Shown: positions 16,378 through 25,019 of the stretch, piece by piece
Numbering within the stretch: position 1 is the first letter of the stretch
Layout of the letters: each line of letters opens with the position of its first letter
Source of the DNA: Roseburia sp.
Lineage (GTDB): Bacteria; Bacillota; Clostridia; Lachnospirales; Lachnospiraceae
Assembly (NCBI GenBank): GCA_030844625.1
Contig: JAUUNJ010000001.1
Location: 1 to 35,453 of the forward strand
DNA: 35,453 bases
Direction of reading: 5' to 3'
The notes under the pieces: model-generated
The model's database searches: none
What the model was told of the DNA's origin: nothing
What the model saw: the letters and a program-made list of their open reading frames with translations, nothing else
Position numbers and translations under genes: made by a program

Positions 16378-17556
16378 ATGAACGTTTTAGTCTACAGATA
16401 TGGGAGCATTTGTGAACCCGATATTATATCGGGATTTGAAACTTTAGGATTTAAAGTTTCCCAGATTACAAATGAAATAACAAATAAGAACTTAACATGG
16501 AGCGAAAGCACTAAAATTGTCAGCGAATTTTTATTAAATCATCCACAGGATTTTGTTTTCAGCATTAATTTTTTCCCACAGCTTTCAGAGGTGTGTAATA
16601 TTTTTCATATCCGTTATGTCACATGGATTGTCGACTCGCCGGTTATGGAACTATATACTGCTCCAATCAAAAACTCATGGAATCGCGTTTTTATTTTTGA
16701 CCATGAACAATATAACGATATTGCGCCTTTCAATCCAACTTGTGTTTTTCATTTTCCGTTAGCTGTAAATATTATGCAAAAGCAATCTGTTATTTCAAAT
16801 ACCACTTCAACGATGAGAAATAAATTTAAAAGCCAGGTATCTTTTGTAGGTTCTTTATATACTGAAAAATGTCCTTTTGACAAGCTAAAAAATGCTTCTG
16901 CATATCTTATAGGATATTTAGATGGTATTATGGCTACCCAGCTAAAAATATATGGTTCTTACTTAATTGATGATGTTCTGCCAGATTCTATCGTCACAGA
17001 ATTTAAGAAATGCATGCCAGGTTTTTATCAGCCGCCAATTGAAAATTATCTTACAGACCGCGATATTGTTTCCCAGCTATATATCGGAAATAAATTATCC
17101 GCACTGGAGCGTACACAGCTTTTTGACATTCTATCCAGAAACTTTCCTGTAGATTTATATACGGGAAGCGATACACGTAATTTACCTCTTGTCAATAACC
17201 GCGGCTTTGCAAAAACACTAACTGAAATGCCTATTATTTTTCATGAAAGCAACATTAATCTTAATATTACTTCAAAAGCTATTCGAAGTGGTGTTTCATT
17301 GCGTGTATTTGATATTTTTGCCTGTGAAGGATTCCTATTGTCCAACTATCAGACAGAACTTTGCGAGCTTTTTGAAATTGGCAGTGATTTTGACTACTAT
17401 AGTTCTTACGCGGAACTGCTAGAAAAAACAGCTTTTTATCTAGATCATGAAAAATTACGCAAAGAAATGGCACATAATGCTTTTGAAAAAGTGTCGCAAA
17501 ATTACAATTATCCTTTACGCCTCTGTCAGTTAACGGAACTCGCATATTCAAAATAA
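16378..17556 (+). CDS. CgeB-family glycosyltransferase (DUF3880 + GT group 1, 392 aa)
   Basis: Two-part GT-B transferase. N-terminal residues 1-150 fit the DUF3880 half (YRYGSICEPDIISGFETLGFKV, then FSINFFPQLSEVCNIFHIRYVTWIVDSP). The C-terminal half has the group 1 donor site with INLNITSKAIRSGVSLRVFDIFACEGFLLSNYQTEL, typical of B. subtilis CgeB relatives. It is a clear paralogue of the minus-strand gene at 21995-23167, with the same blocks in the same order. Founding members act on spore surface glycans; here a role in extending the flagellar glycan is inferred from context. Unlike its neighbours it is on the plus strand, with its own extended -10 promoter and a bidirectional terminator overlapping its stop codon, a self-contained cassette. 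Confidence 0.82.
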   Translation: MNVLVYRYGSICEPDIISGFETLGFKVSQITNEITNKNLTWSESTKIVSEFLLNHPQDFVFSINFFPQLSEVCNIFHIRYVTWIVDSPVMELYTAPIKNSWNRVFIFDHEQYNDIAPFNPTCVFHFPLAVNIMQKQSVISNTTSTMRNKFKSQVSFVGSLYTEKCPFDKLKNASAYLIGYLDGIMATQLKIYGSYLIDDVLPDSIVTEFKKCMPGFYQPPIENYLTDRDIVSQLYIGNKLSALERTQLFDILSRNFPVDLYTGSDTRNLPLVNNRGFAKTLTEMPIIFHESNINLNITSKAIRSGVSLRVFDIFACEGFLLSNYQTELCELFEIGSDFDYYSSYAELLEKTAFYLDHEKLRKEMAHNAFEKVSQNYNYPLRLCQLTELAYSK

Positions 17557-17599
17557 CATATTGCATCGGACTGCAAACTGATGCAATACGTTATTTTTC
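17551..17599. terminator. Bidirectional rho-independent terminator
   Basis: A 17-base inverted repeat, left arm 17551-17567 (ending TATTGCATC) and right arm 17580-17596 (starting GATGCAATA), one mismatch, 12-base loop, A-rich on the left and T-rich on the right. It overlaps the plus-strand stop codon and ends just before the convergent Maf gene at 17611. Confidence 0.85.
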
Positions 17600-17610
17600 T
17601 CTTTTACCTC

Positions 17611-20600
17611 TTATCTATGCATACTATTTTTTTGTGGAACCAACTTAAACATCTCTTTTCTAAAAAGTTCAATACCAATTTTATAAGCATCCATTAATAA
17701 CTTTGCACTTAAAACCCCATCCATCATTTCATTTTCAATCGCATCCCGATTGAAATATTGAAATACCTTTTCCTGTACTTCATACTGTGCTTTTATTGTA
17801 TAAGGTCTCAAAAGAATTGTTTCAGGACAATCCTCTATTTTCTGGATTATTTTTGAAATTTGCTGTAAGACATCTTTCATTTTCTTATAGTTACCGACTT
17901 TACATAATTGTTCAGCTTTACCGCATATCATAATTCCATTTTTAATCTCATTTTCAATCTCATCCACGCATTTCGGAATATTACATAATTTTTCATGAAT
18001 CTTTGCCAGCTCTTTTTCATCCAGAAAAGCTGGAATCTGATCCCACAATTGTGTAGCATTTATTTCTCTTTTTCCGAACAATTGAAAACATTCTTCCAAT
18101 GACATCTTTTGAGTTTCCGAAATATATGCACCTTGATTCGAAGTATTTATAACTTTAATCTCTTTATATCCAGCAATATAATACTCTATCCATTTTCTGT
18201 AAATATTCATATTTGCTCTTGTATACACTTTATCGCCATTGACATCGTCTACTAATATATAATCCTCTTCTTCTAATTGAATGCGATTTGCTTTTCCCTC
18301 ATATGCTTTTTGTGTATGCTCCTGCATATTTGGATATGCCAGATCCTGTCCCACAAGAATAATTGTCTGAAATCCCATTAAAACTAATAATGATAATGCA
18401 TTATTTGCAACTGAACCTCCTGTTGGAAGCTGGATTCCCGCTTTCCCTGTCTCCTGTATAAGTATTTTATTCAGATAAGATTCCTCATCTATCTCATAAA
18501 AGTGCATTGCCTGATTTTTGCTCAATAGCTTTTCATTTGACTGCTGGGATAACACAATAGGAATACTGTTAAACTTCGGATGTTTAAATAATTCCATCGG
18601 TTTTCTGGAATCAACACTGATTGTCAAATCCGGAATAATATCATTTTCTAACAATGTATTCAGTGCTGTATCCACTGCTAAAACAAATCCTCTTTTTTTA
18701 AATTCTCTTAATGGCGCTATATTTTCATCCAAAGACGGACCTGCTGCAACAAGAATTGCCGGTATGTCTTCCCATCCCAACAACTTAACACACCCGAATA
18801 ACTGTTGCACAGAATATTGATGTATGATGTCATCGAAAAGTTTATACATATTATTTGTAATTTCGTCTATACGTTCTAATTGTGTATTTCTCGTATAGAT
18901 TACTAATTTCATTACATCTTCGATTGTCTCTCTAAACTTCTGGTAATCATCACTAAAGATACGGTCATAATTTGGCAGAACTGCCAAATTAACTAAATTG
19001 AAATTTGTATAATCAATAACATCCTGTAGATGGTGATAAAATAGTTCGTCATTTACATTTTTTACATATAATCGGACATGATTATTTTTTATTATATCTA
19101 ACCAGATATCCCGGTCGATCGCTTCATTAAAAATTTCTATGGAAGGTTCGTATATCCAAAAAGCACACTCTGATTGACATTCCATTAATTTCTTTATCGA
19201 AATTCCGTCGCTCATTCCAAAAACAATAAAAATGGAATGTTCATTCGTCTTGACTGTAGCAAACTGCTTTGCCCATATTCCTGATGCACTCTCCGGACTC
19301 ATAGAACTATTTAACTGCCACTTTACTTTTCCGTCATCATAAGTCTGTATCGCCTCTGTTTCATTAATCATGACAGTCTCCACTCTGCCCTCTGCTTCTA
19401 TTGCAGATAAGAGTCTCATTATCTTTTCACTTTTCATTTCTTTCTGTTTTTGTTCTATGATTTCTATAAATTTTTGTTTATTTCCACTTATCATTTTTTC
19501 TTCCGACAACAACCCCTTCATTCGCACTATCTGCTCCCAGATTATCCACTCTTTCTTCATCTTCAAAGTTTTATGCCATTTCTTCATCTCTATGATACAA
19601 TTTTCACAATCTGATGCGTACTCCAGCGTAATAAATATGATCGCATATACAGAATTACACTTATACAATTCTACTAATTCCGTATTTTCTGACAACCCAT
19701 ATTCTATTCTTTTTAATTTAAATTTTAGTTTCCTAATATTTAGCCTTATTTCTTCCCACGATAACCCTGTTTTCCAAAATATATTCTCACCAATGTTTTT
19801 TTCTTCCAAATGGTCAATTTGTGTCAGCAAAAAAAACTCCTGTAGCCCAAGATGAACTTTCCCCTTCATTTTCACAAAAGTATCCCACAATTGATATCTT
19901 TCGCCATTGTTTACCATGTACTGCATTTTTCGCTTTAATTCCTGCACTGTCTTTTCCAGTTCTGCATAATCGTCTGATGTCAATCTGTTTTCAAACTTTT
20001 TTATATCCTGATATTCCTGACAAAAAACTTTCTGATACAAAAAATACTTTTCCAAATGACTATATGTATTATCATGATAGCACCACGCCTCACCCTGATA
20101 CGGAACTACCACTTTATATCCCACACGTCTAAATTCCTCACACTGCGAAATATCATAAAAATCCCAACCGTCAAACAGATCACTCCGCCAATCCACATCA
20201 TATTGCGTTATAAGTATCAATCCATCAACAGTTTCTACTTCTGTAAATTTTTCACTCTCTATAGGTTCTTTTTTTATGCTCCCACCATTAAAAGTTATAT
20301 TTCCTACATCCCAATCCGCCGCAACTAATAATTTTTCTGGTAATTCTTTTCTTCCTACCATTCCAATCAAGCCTATTTGATTGTCTTCCTGAAATATTTC
20401 TATTACCTTTTTTAAGAAATTTCTGTTGTGTATAAAAACGTCCTGGTGCATATAAATCTTATATTTAGCATCACACGACTGCATAGCTGCCTGATATCCT
20501 GCTGCCATACAGTCTGCTCCCTGTACTGCAACTGTATCAATGGTATATCCCACTGGAACATTTAATTGCTCTATATAATACAATGCTTCCTCATATTCTA

Positions 20601-20646
20601 CCGTATCATTTACACATGTAATAAACGCAATACTTTTTTCATTCAT
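17611..20646 (-). CDS. Glycosyltransferase-Maf (motility accessory factor) fusion, 1011 aa
   Basis: Maf proteins transfer nonulosonic acids from CMP donors to Ser/Thr of flagellin. The Maf core (MptE-like, DUF115) occupies about residues 600-830: ILVAAGPSLDENIAPLREF near 630, FVLAVDTALNTLL, ISVDSRKP, then LPTGGSVANNALSLLVLMGFQTIILVGQDLAYP. The preceding 200 residues fit the Maf N-terminal region. The first 230 residues are a separate GT-A-like domain (MHQDVFIHNRNFLKKV and a long WCYHDN segment) of the Glyco_tranf_2_5 type, giving one protein that could attach the first sugar and add another. Starts by a 4-base ATGA overlap with the gene before it, so translation is coupled. The C-terminal 180 residues are helical. 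Confidence 0.87.
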   Translation of the reverse strand: MNEKSIAFITCVNDTVEYEEALYYIEQLNVPVGYTIDTVAVQGADCMAAGYQAAMQSCDAKYKIYMHQDVFIHNRNFLKKVIEIFQEDNQIGLIGMVGRKELPEKLLVAADWDVGNITFNGGSIKKEPIESEKFTEVETVDGLILITQYDVDWRSDLFDGWDFYDISQCEEFRRVGYKVVVPYQGEAWCYHDNTYSHLEKYFLYQKVFCQEYQDIKKFENRLTSDDYAELEKTVQELKRKMQYMVNNGERYQLWDTFVKMKGKVHLGLQEFFLLTQIDHLEEKNIGENIFWKTGLSWEEIRLNIRKLKFKLKRIEYGLSENTELVELYKCNSVYAIIFITLEYASDCENCIIEMKKWHKTLKMKKEWIIWEQIVRMKGLLSEEKMISGNKQKFIEIIEQKQKEMKSEKIMRLLSAIEAEGRVETVMINETEAIQTYDDGKVKWQLNSSMSPESASGIWAKQFATVKTNEHSIFIVFGMSDGISIKKLMECQSECAFWIYEPSIEIFNEAIDRDIWLDIIKNNHVRLYVKNVNDELFYHHLQDVIDYTNFNLVNLAVLPNYDRIFSDDYQKFRETIEDVMKLVIYTRNTQLERIDEITNNMYKLFDDIIHQYSVQQLFGCVKLLGWEDIPAILVAAGPSLDENIAPLREFKKRGFVLAVDTALNTLLENDIIPDLTISVDSRKPMELFKHPKFNSIPIVLSQQSNEKLLSKNQAMHFYEIDEESYLNKILIQETGKAGIQLPTGGSVANNALSLLVLMGFQTIILVGQDLAYPNMQEHTQKAYEGKANRIQLEEEDYILVDDVNGDKVYTRANMNIYRKWIEYYIAGYKEIKVINTSNQGAYISETQKMSLEECFQLFGKREINATQLWDQIPAFLDEKELAKIHEKLCNIPKCVDEIENEIKNGIMICGKAEQLCKVGNYKKMKDVLQQISKIIQKIEDCPETILLRPYTIKAQYEVQEKVFQYFNRDAIENEMMDGVLSAKLLMDAYKIGIELFRKEMFKLVPQKNSMHR

Positions 20647-21989
20647 GAAAGCATCCTCGCAACCACAGAATATTGATATACCTGATACATATTTTCAGAA
20701 ACATTCTCCGATATACTCATTAGCTTAGGAATTAATTCTTCCTGATGTGGTGTTAATTCATAAATAACCCCTTGTAATTTTTCAATATCATATCCTGTCT
20801 CCGTAAACATTTTTATGATTTCTTTTTGCGTAAACAGATGAATATGCGTTCTATCAAGCAAACCTACTTCTGTATATCGAAATTCTCCTCTTAATAACTG
20901 TTCCATCACCGATACATGCATTACATTTGGTATACTGGCAACAATACATCCATCCTTTTTTAACAATGTTCTACAATACTCAATTGTTTTTAAAGGATTA
21001 TGTAAATGCTCTAATACGTCTCCAAAAATGATATAATCAAATTTTTCACCAAAATCAACATTTTCTTCCTCAATGTTTCCATAACAGATATCTGCAACGT
21101 GTTTTCCTACATTAACAGAACTTTTATTAATTTCCAATCCATAGATTTTGCAATTTGGATGTGCATTTTTGATGCCCAGCAGATTTGCTCCCATATCACA
21201 CCCAACTTCAAGAACAGAAAACTTTTCCTCAGATGCCCTGTCAATGAGTAAATTGAATTTATTATTTGCCGCTAACATAAAATAGTTTGTATTCCACTTT
21301 TTTCTAAGATAGCGTCGGTCTGCCACACATAGCTGATTTATCCATCCAGCACTCTCTTTCTTCGTCTCCGTTTCATACACATATGAATTTCGTGAAATCA
21401 TGTTTCTATAACCTGCCAGTAACGTACGCAGCTGGAAATCTACCATTATATCTGTATATGCCAAATTTTCATCAAATTTACCTACACTATTGATAATTTT
21501 TGTGTTAAAACAATAGCATAATCCCTCAGTCCCTACTACTTCAAAATCGTTATCCTCCATGCTTGTATTTTCAATTTCTAACAAGTCTCCATATGATCGT
21601 ATATTAGCATCCTGTTCATACACCTGACCATTTGCCCGACAGCCTGCCACACCATTTCTTTCATTCCCACACAACGTATCTATCATAGCTGTTATTGTTT
21701 TTTTCCCTACTCGTACCTGTGGCCAAATAACACAAATATATTCTTGAACATCGAAGTTATCAATCACTTCATTTAATACTTTCCCGACTGTCTGTACACC
21801 CTCATCAAAATACACATACTCTATTTCCTGTGATTCTAACCATTTTTGTGTACCGTCTGTTGAACCGTTATTTACAACTATAATATTTATGTTTGGATAA
21901 TTAGCTTCTATTAACTCTACACATTGTTTTAAATTTTCTTCTTCATTCCAACTTGGAATTACGACTGTAATATTTTCTATATTCACCAT
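20643..21989 (-). CDS. GT2 glycosyltransferase fused to SAM methyltransferase (448 aa)
   Basis: Residues 1-230 are a family 2 (GT-A) glycosyltransferase: VVIPSWNEEENLKQCVELI at the start, VVNNGSTDGT near 36-45, and YICVIWPQVRVG in place of the usual DxD strand, so the metal motif is atypical. Residues about 255-440 are a class I methyltransferase: LEVGCDMGANLLGIK (motif I), YGLEIN, and FDYIIFGDVLEHLHNP (motif II). The two activities suggest it adds and then methylates a sugar in the flagellar glycan. AAAGGAAAA lies upstream of ATG 21989; it begins 5 bp after the CgeB-like gene and overlaps maf by 4 bases. Confidence 0.82.
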   Translation of the reverse strand: MVNIENITVVIPSWNEEENLKQCVELIEANYPNINIIVVNNGSTDGTQKWLESQEIEYVYFDEGVQTVGKVLNEVIDNFDVQEYICVIWPQVRVGKKTITAMIDTLCGNERNGVAGCRANGQVYEQDANIRSYGDLLEIENTSMEDNDFEVVGTEGLCYCFNTKIINSVGKFDENLAYTDIMVDFQLRTLLAGYRNMISRNSYVYETETKKESAGWINQLCVADRRYLRKKWNTNYFMLAANNKFNLLIDRASEEKFSVLEVGCDMGANLLGIKNAHPNCKIYGLEINKSSVNVGKHVADICYGNIEEENVDFGEKFDYIIFGDVLEHLHNPLKTIEYCRTLLKKDGCIVASIPNVMHVSVMEQLLRGEFRYTEVGLLDRTHIHLFTQKEIIKMFTETGYDIEKLQGVIYELTPHQEELIPKLMSISENVSENMYQVYQYSVVARMLS

Positions 21990-21994
21990 AACTT

Positions 21995-23167
21995 TTAATT
22001 TTCCTTTACTAAACGAATAATATCATCCAGCCGTTCATCATAATTAAAAAATTTACCTATTTTTTCATACCCTGAAACAGCTATTTTTTCTCGTATCTGT
22101 GGATTTTTTAAATAAAATTCTACTTTTTCGTTCAGTTCTTCCATATCTCCATAATAATCATAATCCTCTCCTGCCTGAAAATAATCTTCCATTTCTGCCT
22201 GATAATTTGTAATCAGAAATCCCCCTGCCCCCATTATATCTAGTATACGTTCCGGGATCCCTGTCCTAATACTTTTTAACGTAATGTTCAAATTAATATC
22301 CGAACCAGAAAATACTTCCGCCATTTCTGTATAATAATTCACAGTTCCCATATAGTGAATTTTCGGTAAATATTCCGGTTTTCTTCCACTAAATAAATAG
22401 GTGTCATATTGACTGGAAAGCCTCTGTAATGCTTCTTTCCGCTCTAATGCAGTGACTTTCCGTTTTAAAAAATATTCTTCATATACATACGAATCTGTTT
22501 CAACACCCTCTTTATTTTCTCCTATATTATAGGGTACATTTTTTTTCAATTCTTCTAACACTCTTGACGGTATAGCATTTTTAATAACATCCACACCATA
22601 CAATACCTTTTGCATCTGTATTAATCCATCCATATATCCCTTGGAAAAATCTGATACTTTTGACAATTTACCATACAAATTATTTGTGGGTTCATCATAC
22701 ATAGACCCCACAAATGAAACAGGCATTTGAGGATATTTTTTCTGCGTGTTACTTTGTAAAAAGGGACTATTCCATGTATTTGATGCTAATGGCATATGAA
22801 AAACTCTTTGTAAGCCAATCTCTTTCAGTTCCTTATACATTGCATAATCAAACAAAAACACGTAGTTTGTATCATATACCATTGTATAAGAATACAGTGC
22901 GACTAATGGACTGTCATACACCCAGCTGATATACTTTAATCCGCATCTATAGCAGACTTCCGCAAGAACCGGATAATAATTAAACGAGACAAGGTAATCA
23001 TACCTTGCCTGCTTAATTTCTTTTTCGAGTTCTTCTTCTAATGAAGCAATCCTTCTTCTTCCATCAATATCTGTCTGTCTTGTCTTAACCTGCCACCCTT
23101 TTTTTCTCATTGCATCTGCGAGATTCGGTGCACCTATACTTTTATTATCAATCAAATATATTTCCAT
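21995..23167 (-). CDS. CgeB-family glycosyltransferase (DUF3880 + GT group 1, 390 aa)
   Basis: Same two-domain GT-B layout as the plus-strand gene at 16378-17556. Shared landmarks: LVSFNYYPVLAEVCYRCGLKYISWVYDSPLVALYS (DUF3880 half), PVSFVGSMYDE, KVTALERKEAL, and INLNITLKSIRTGIPERILDIMGAGGFLITNYQAEM near 290-325. The family transfers sugars from nucleotide donors; donor and acceptor are not evident. No membrane segment. AGGAAA sits about 9 bases before ATG 23167, which is 17 bp after the small unknown gene. Position directly downstream of flagellin supports work on the flagellar glycan. Confidence 0.83.
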   Translation of the reverse strand: MEIYLIDNKSIGAPNLADAMRKKGWQVKTRQTDIDGRRRIASLEEELEKEIKQARYDYLVSFNYYPVLAEVCYRCGLKYISWVYDSPLVALYSYTMVYDTNYVFLFDYAMYKELKEIGLQRVFHMPLASNTWNSPFLQSNTQKKYPQMPVSFVGSMYDEPTNNLYGKLSKVSDFSKGYMDGLIQMQKVLYGVDVIKNAIPSRVLEELKKNVPYNIGENKEGVETDSYVYEEYFLKRKVTALERKEALQRLSSQYDTYLFSGRKPEYLPKIHYMGTVNYYTEMAEVFSGSDINLNITLKSIRTGIPERILDIMGAGGFLITNYQAEMEDYFQAGEDYDYYGDMEELNEKVEFYLKNPQIREKIAVSGYEKIGKFFNYDERLDDIIRLVKEN

Positions 23168-23184
23168 ATATATAATTTCCTATT

Positions 23185-23445
23185 TTACTTACCATCATTT
23201 ATCAAATTTAAAATCTCATATTCTAAAACATCTGCCAGATAAATAATATCTCCACCCTGATATGCGTCCAGCAAATCTTTAATCTGGCAAATTATTCCGT
23301 TTATATCTGCTTCATTCATTTGCTGCAATTGAGAAACCAGATTGTTCATTTCACCTATTATTACTTTCAAATTATTATTTGTTTCATTACTCACATTATT
23401 CTGTCGTAATTGTATGACCGTATCTTTTATTAATAATTTATCCAT
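23185..23445 (-). CDS. Small acidic helical protein of unknown function (86 aa)
   Basis: Not recognised. The 86 residues are rich in Asn, Gln, Leu and Ile with a heptad-like spacing (MNNLVSQLQQMNEADINGIICQIKDLLDAY), so mostly helix is expected; no signal peptide or membrane segment. The final part (DIIYLADVLEYEILNLIN) resembles the end of small helical-bundle chaperone-like proteins, but that is only an impression. It starts 13 bases after the fliC terminator hairpin and ends 17 bp before a glycosyltransferase gene, so it is probably the first gene of the glycosyltransferase-maf operon, fed by read-through from fliC. It could be an adaptor between flagellin and the glycosylation enzymes. Confidence 0.6.
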   Translation of the reverse strand: MDKLLIKDTVIQLRQNNVSNETNNNLKVIIGEMNNLVSQLQQMNEADINGIICQIKDLLDAYQGGDIIYLADVLEYEILNLINDGK

Positions 23446-23457
23446 CTTCTATTCCTA

Positions 23458-23490
23458 TTAAAAAAGGAGTCGGTAATACCGACTCCTTTT
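23458..23490 (-). terminator. Rho-independent terminator of fliC
   Basis: Perfect 14-base inverted repeat (23462-23475 and 23477-23490, core GGAGTCGG / CCGACTCC) followed on the minus strand by six T residues. It lies 14 bases after the flagellin stop and just before the next gene, so most fliC transcripts should end here. Confidence 0.9.
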
Positions 23491-23503
23491 AAATTTTGCA
23501 CAA

Positions 23504-24316
23504 TTACTGTAACAGAGAAAGAACTCCCTGTGTAGACTGGTTAGCCTGAGCAAGCATAGACTGTCCTGCCTGTGCAAGAATATTGTTCTTGCTGTATTCA
23601 ACCATCTCTTCTGCCATATCTGTATCACGGATACGTGATTCTGCTGAAGATGTATTCTCAGCAACATTGTCTAAGTTAGCAATTGTATGCTCTAATCTGT
23701 TCTGTAATGCACCAAGTGCAGAACGCTGAGCAGATACTTTAGAAATTGCGCCCTGAATTGCTGTCATGCTCTTACCTGCTGCGGCGAATGAATCAACACC
23801 AACTGAAGTAAGTCCTATGTCAGCAGCTTTCATAGAGGCGATTGAGATCTTGATTGCCTGACCAGAAAGTGCTCCAACCTGAAGATTCTTAGCTGTGAAT
23901 TTACCATCTAACAGATTCTGTGTATTGAACTGTGTAGTGGTAGCAATACGGTCAACTTCAGATGTAAGTGCATCAATTTCCTTCTTGATGGCAGCTCTAT
24001 CAGATGTTGTATTTGTATCATTAGCTGCCTGTGTAGCTAATTCGTTCATACGCTGTAAGATAGAATGTGTCTCATTTAATGCGCCTTCAGCAGACTGAAT
24101 AGCTGAAATACCATCCTGAGCATTATCAGAAGCTTTGTTAAGACCTCTGATCTGGCTTCTCATTTTCTCAGAAATTGTTAAACCAGCAGCATCATCACCT
24201 GCACGGTTGATTTTATATCCAGAAGATAATTTCTCTGAAGATTTTGCCTGTGCTCCTGTTGTGATTCCTAACTGTCTGTTAGCGTTCATTGCTGATAAAT
24301 TGTGCTGTACTACCAT
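23504..24316 (-). CDS. fliC: Flagellin (270 aa)
   Basis: Filament subunit exported by the flagellar type III system. The N-terminal D0/D1 part is unmistakable (MVVQHNLSAMNANRQLG, then SSGYKINRAGDDAAGLTISEKMR and LQRMNELATQAAND), as is the C-terminal part (ESRIRDTDMAEEMVEYSKNNILAQAG, ending SLLQ). Only about 50 residues link the D1 halves, so D2/D3 domains are absent; glycans and methyl-lysines would be the main surface variation. Start is ATG 24316, 8 bases after AAGGAGG; upstream in-frame codons read through the leader hairpin and ribosome-binding site and are not coding. It has its own sigma-D promoter and strong terminator. Surface Ser/Thr residues in the central part are the expected Maf targets. 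Confidence 0.97.
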   Translation of the reverse strand: MVVQHNLSAMNANRQLGITTGAQAKSSEKLSSGYKINRAGDDAAGLTISEKMRSQIRGLNKASDNAQDGISAIQSAEGALNETHSILQRMNELATQAANDTNTTSDRAAIKKEIDALTSEVDRIATTTQFNTQNLLDGKFTAKNLQVGALSGQAIKISIASMKAADIGLTSVGVDSFAAAGKSMTAIQGAISKVSAQRSALGALQNRLEHTIANLDNVAENTSSAESRIRDTDMAEEMVEYSKNNILAQAGQSMLAQANQSTQGVLSLLQ

Positions 24317-24322
24317 TATTTT

Positions 24323-24358
24323 TTCCTCCTTGAATGTAATGCAGCCTCCATGCTGCAT
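24323..24358 (-). promoter_or_regulatory. fliC leader: CsrA-type hairpin plus Shine-Dalgarno
   Basis: A 7-bp stem (ATGCAGC / GCTGCAT, 24339-24358) presents ATGGAG in a 6-base loop, that is a GGA in a hairpin loop. A second GGA lies in the Shine-Dalgarno AAGGAGGA (24324-24331), 8 bases from the start codon. This two-site arrangement resembles the B. subtilis hag leader where CsrA represses translation and FliW relieves it. csrA and fliW are not in the window. Confidence 0.6.
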
Positions 24359-24462
24359 CTGTACTTTATGTACTTGTTTTTTGTTACATTAGGCTTAAAT
24401 TCTCCCAGCCGTACGCTCTGCTTGAACTTCCACCTGCAAGTAATTTTCTTTACTTGACTTAT

Positions 24463-24489
24463 ATATCGGAGATTCCCTCCAATACTTTA
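24463..24489 (-). promoter_or_regulatory. Sigma-D (sigma-28) promoter of fliC
   Basis: Minus strand: TAAA (24486-24489), 15 bases, TCCGATAT (24463-24470), one mismatch from TAAA-N15-GCCGATAT. It gives a leader of about 140 bases before the flagellin ATG. Confidence 0.88.
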
Positions 24490-24524
24490 TAGCAAAAAAA
24501 GATTTTTTTCTTTTTTCCTATCAA

Positions 24525-25019
24525 TTATTTCTTATTGTCAAGAAAATGCGGTTCCACATAGCCCTTCTTCATCATATTCTTGTAGTATTGGTTCACAACT
24601 TTCTGGCTGGAACGGATTTCTTTTACCTGTTTCTTCACACTTGCGAACTTCTGCTCCATCAATTGCTTATTTCTGGCTTCCTGTGCCTGAATTTCCATGC
24701 TTCTGTCTGTTAACGTGCGTATACAGCCCTGCATTTTAAGAATTTCATCCTTATAGAGTTCTTTATTCGTCTGCAGTTCCTCGCGTACTTTTTCATAAAG
24801 CTTTTCAAAGCCATTATCCAACAGCTCTAACTGTTCTATGAGTTTTGATTTTTCTTCTACTGTCTTATCAAAGTCGTCCGGATCTAAAGATGGATTCTCC
24901 AGTTCTTCTTTCTGACGCTTATTGATCTGTATGATGCTGTTTAAAACCTTCTCTTTCTTCTGAAGGCTTTGTAGCATGATCGTAATATACTGGTTGTCTG
25001 CCATAGTACCATTCTCCAT
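24525..25019 (-). CDS. FlgN/FliT-like flagellar export chaperone, putative (164 aa)
   Basis: All-helical, highly charged protein: QSLQKKEKVLNSIIQINKRQKEELENP, then a second long helix (DKTVEEKSKLIEQLELLDNGFEKLYEKVREEL) and a third with many Lys/Gln. This is the coiled-coil pattern of FlgN/FliT-type secretion chaperones for hook-associated and cap proteins. Position directly after fliS (start overlapping the fliS stop as TAATG) supports a flagellar chaperone role. ATG 25004, with GGAGA 8 bases upstream, is a possible alternative start. No catalytic motif. The family call is by length, helicity and context, not by a diagnostic motif. Confidence 0.65.
   Translation of the reverse strand: MENGTMADNQYITIMLQSLQKKEKVLNSIIQINKRQKEELENPSLDPDDFDKTVEEKSKLIEQLELLDNGFEKLYEKVREELQTNKELYKDEILKMQGCIRTLTDRSMEIQAQEARNKQLMEQKFASVKKQVKEIRSSQKVVNQYYKNMMKKGYVEPHFLDNKK

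Noticed and set aside
24317..24358. Upstream in-frame ATG adding 14 residues to flagellin
   Set aside because: It would translate through the leader hairpin and the Shine-Dalgarno; the flagellin family starts at MVVQHN.
24490..24524. Poly-A/T hairpin between the chaperone gene and the fliC promoter as a terminator
   Set aside because: Pairing is A-T only with no GC stem; too weak to call.
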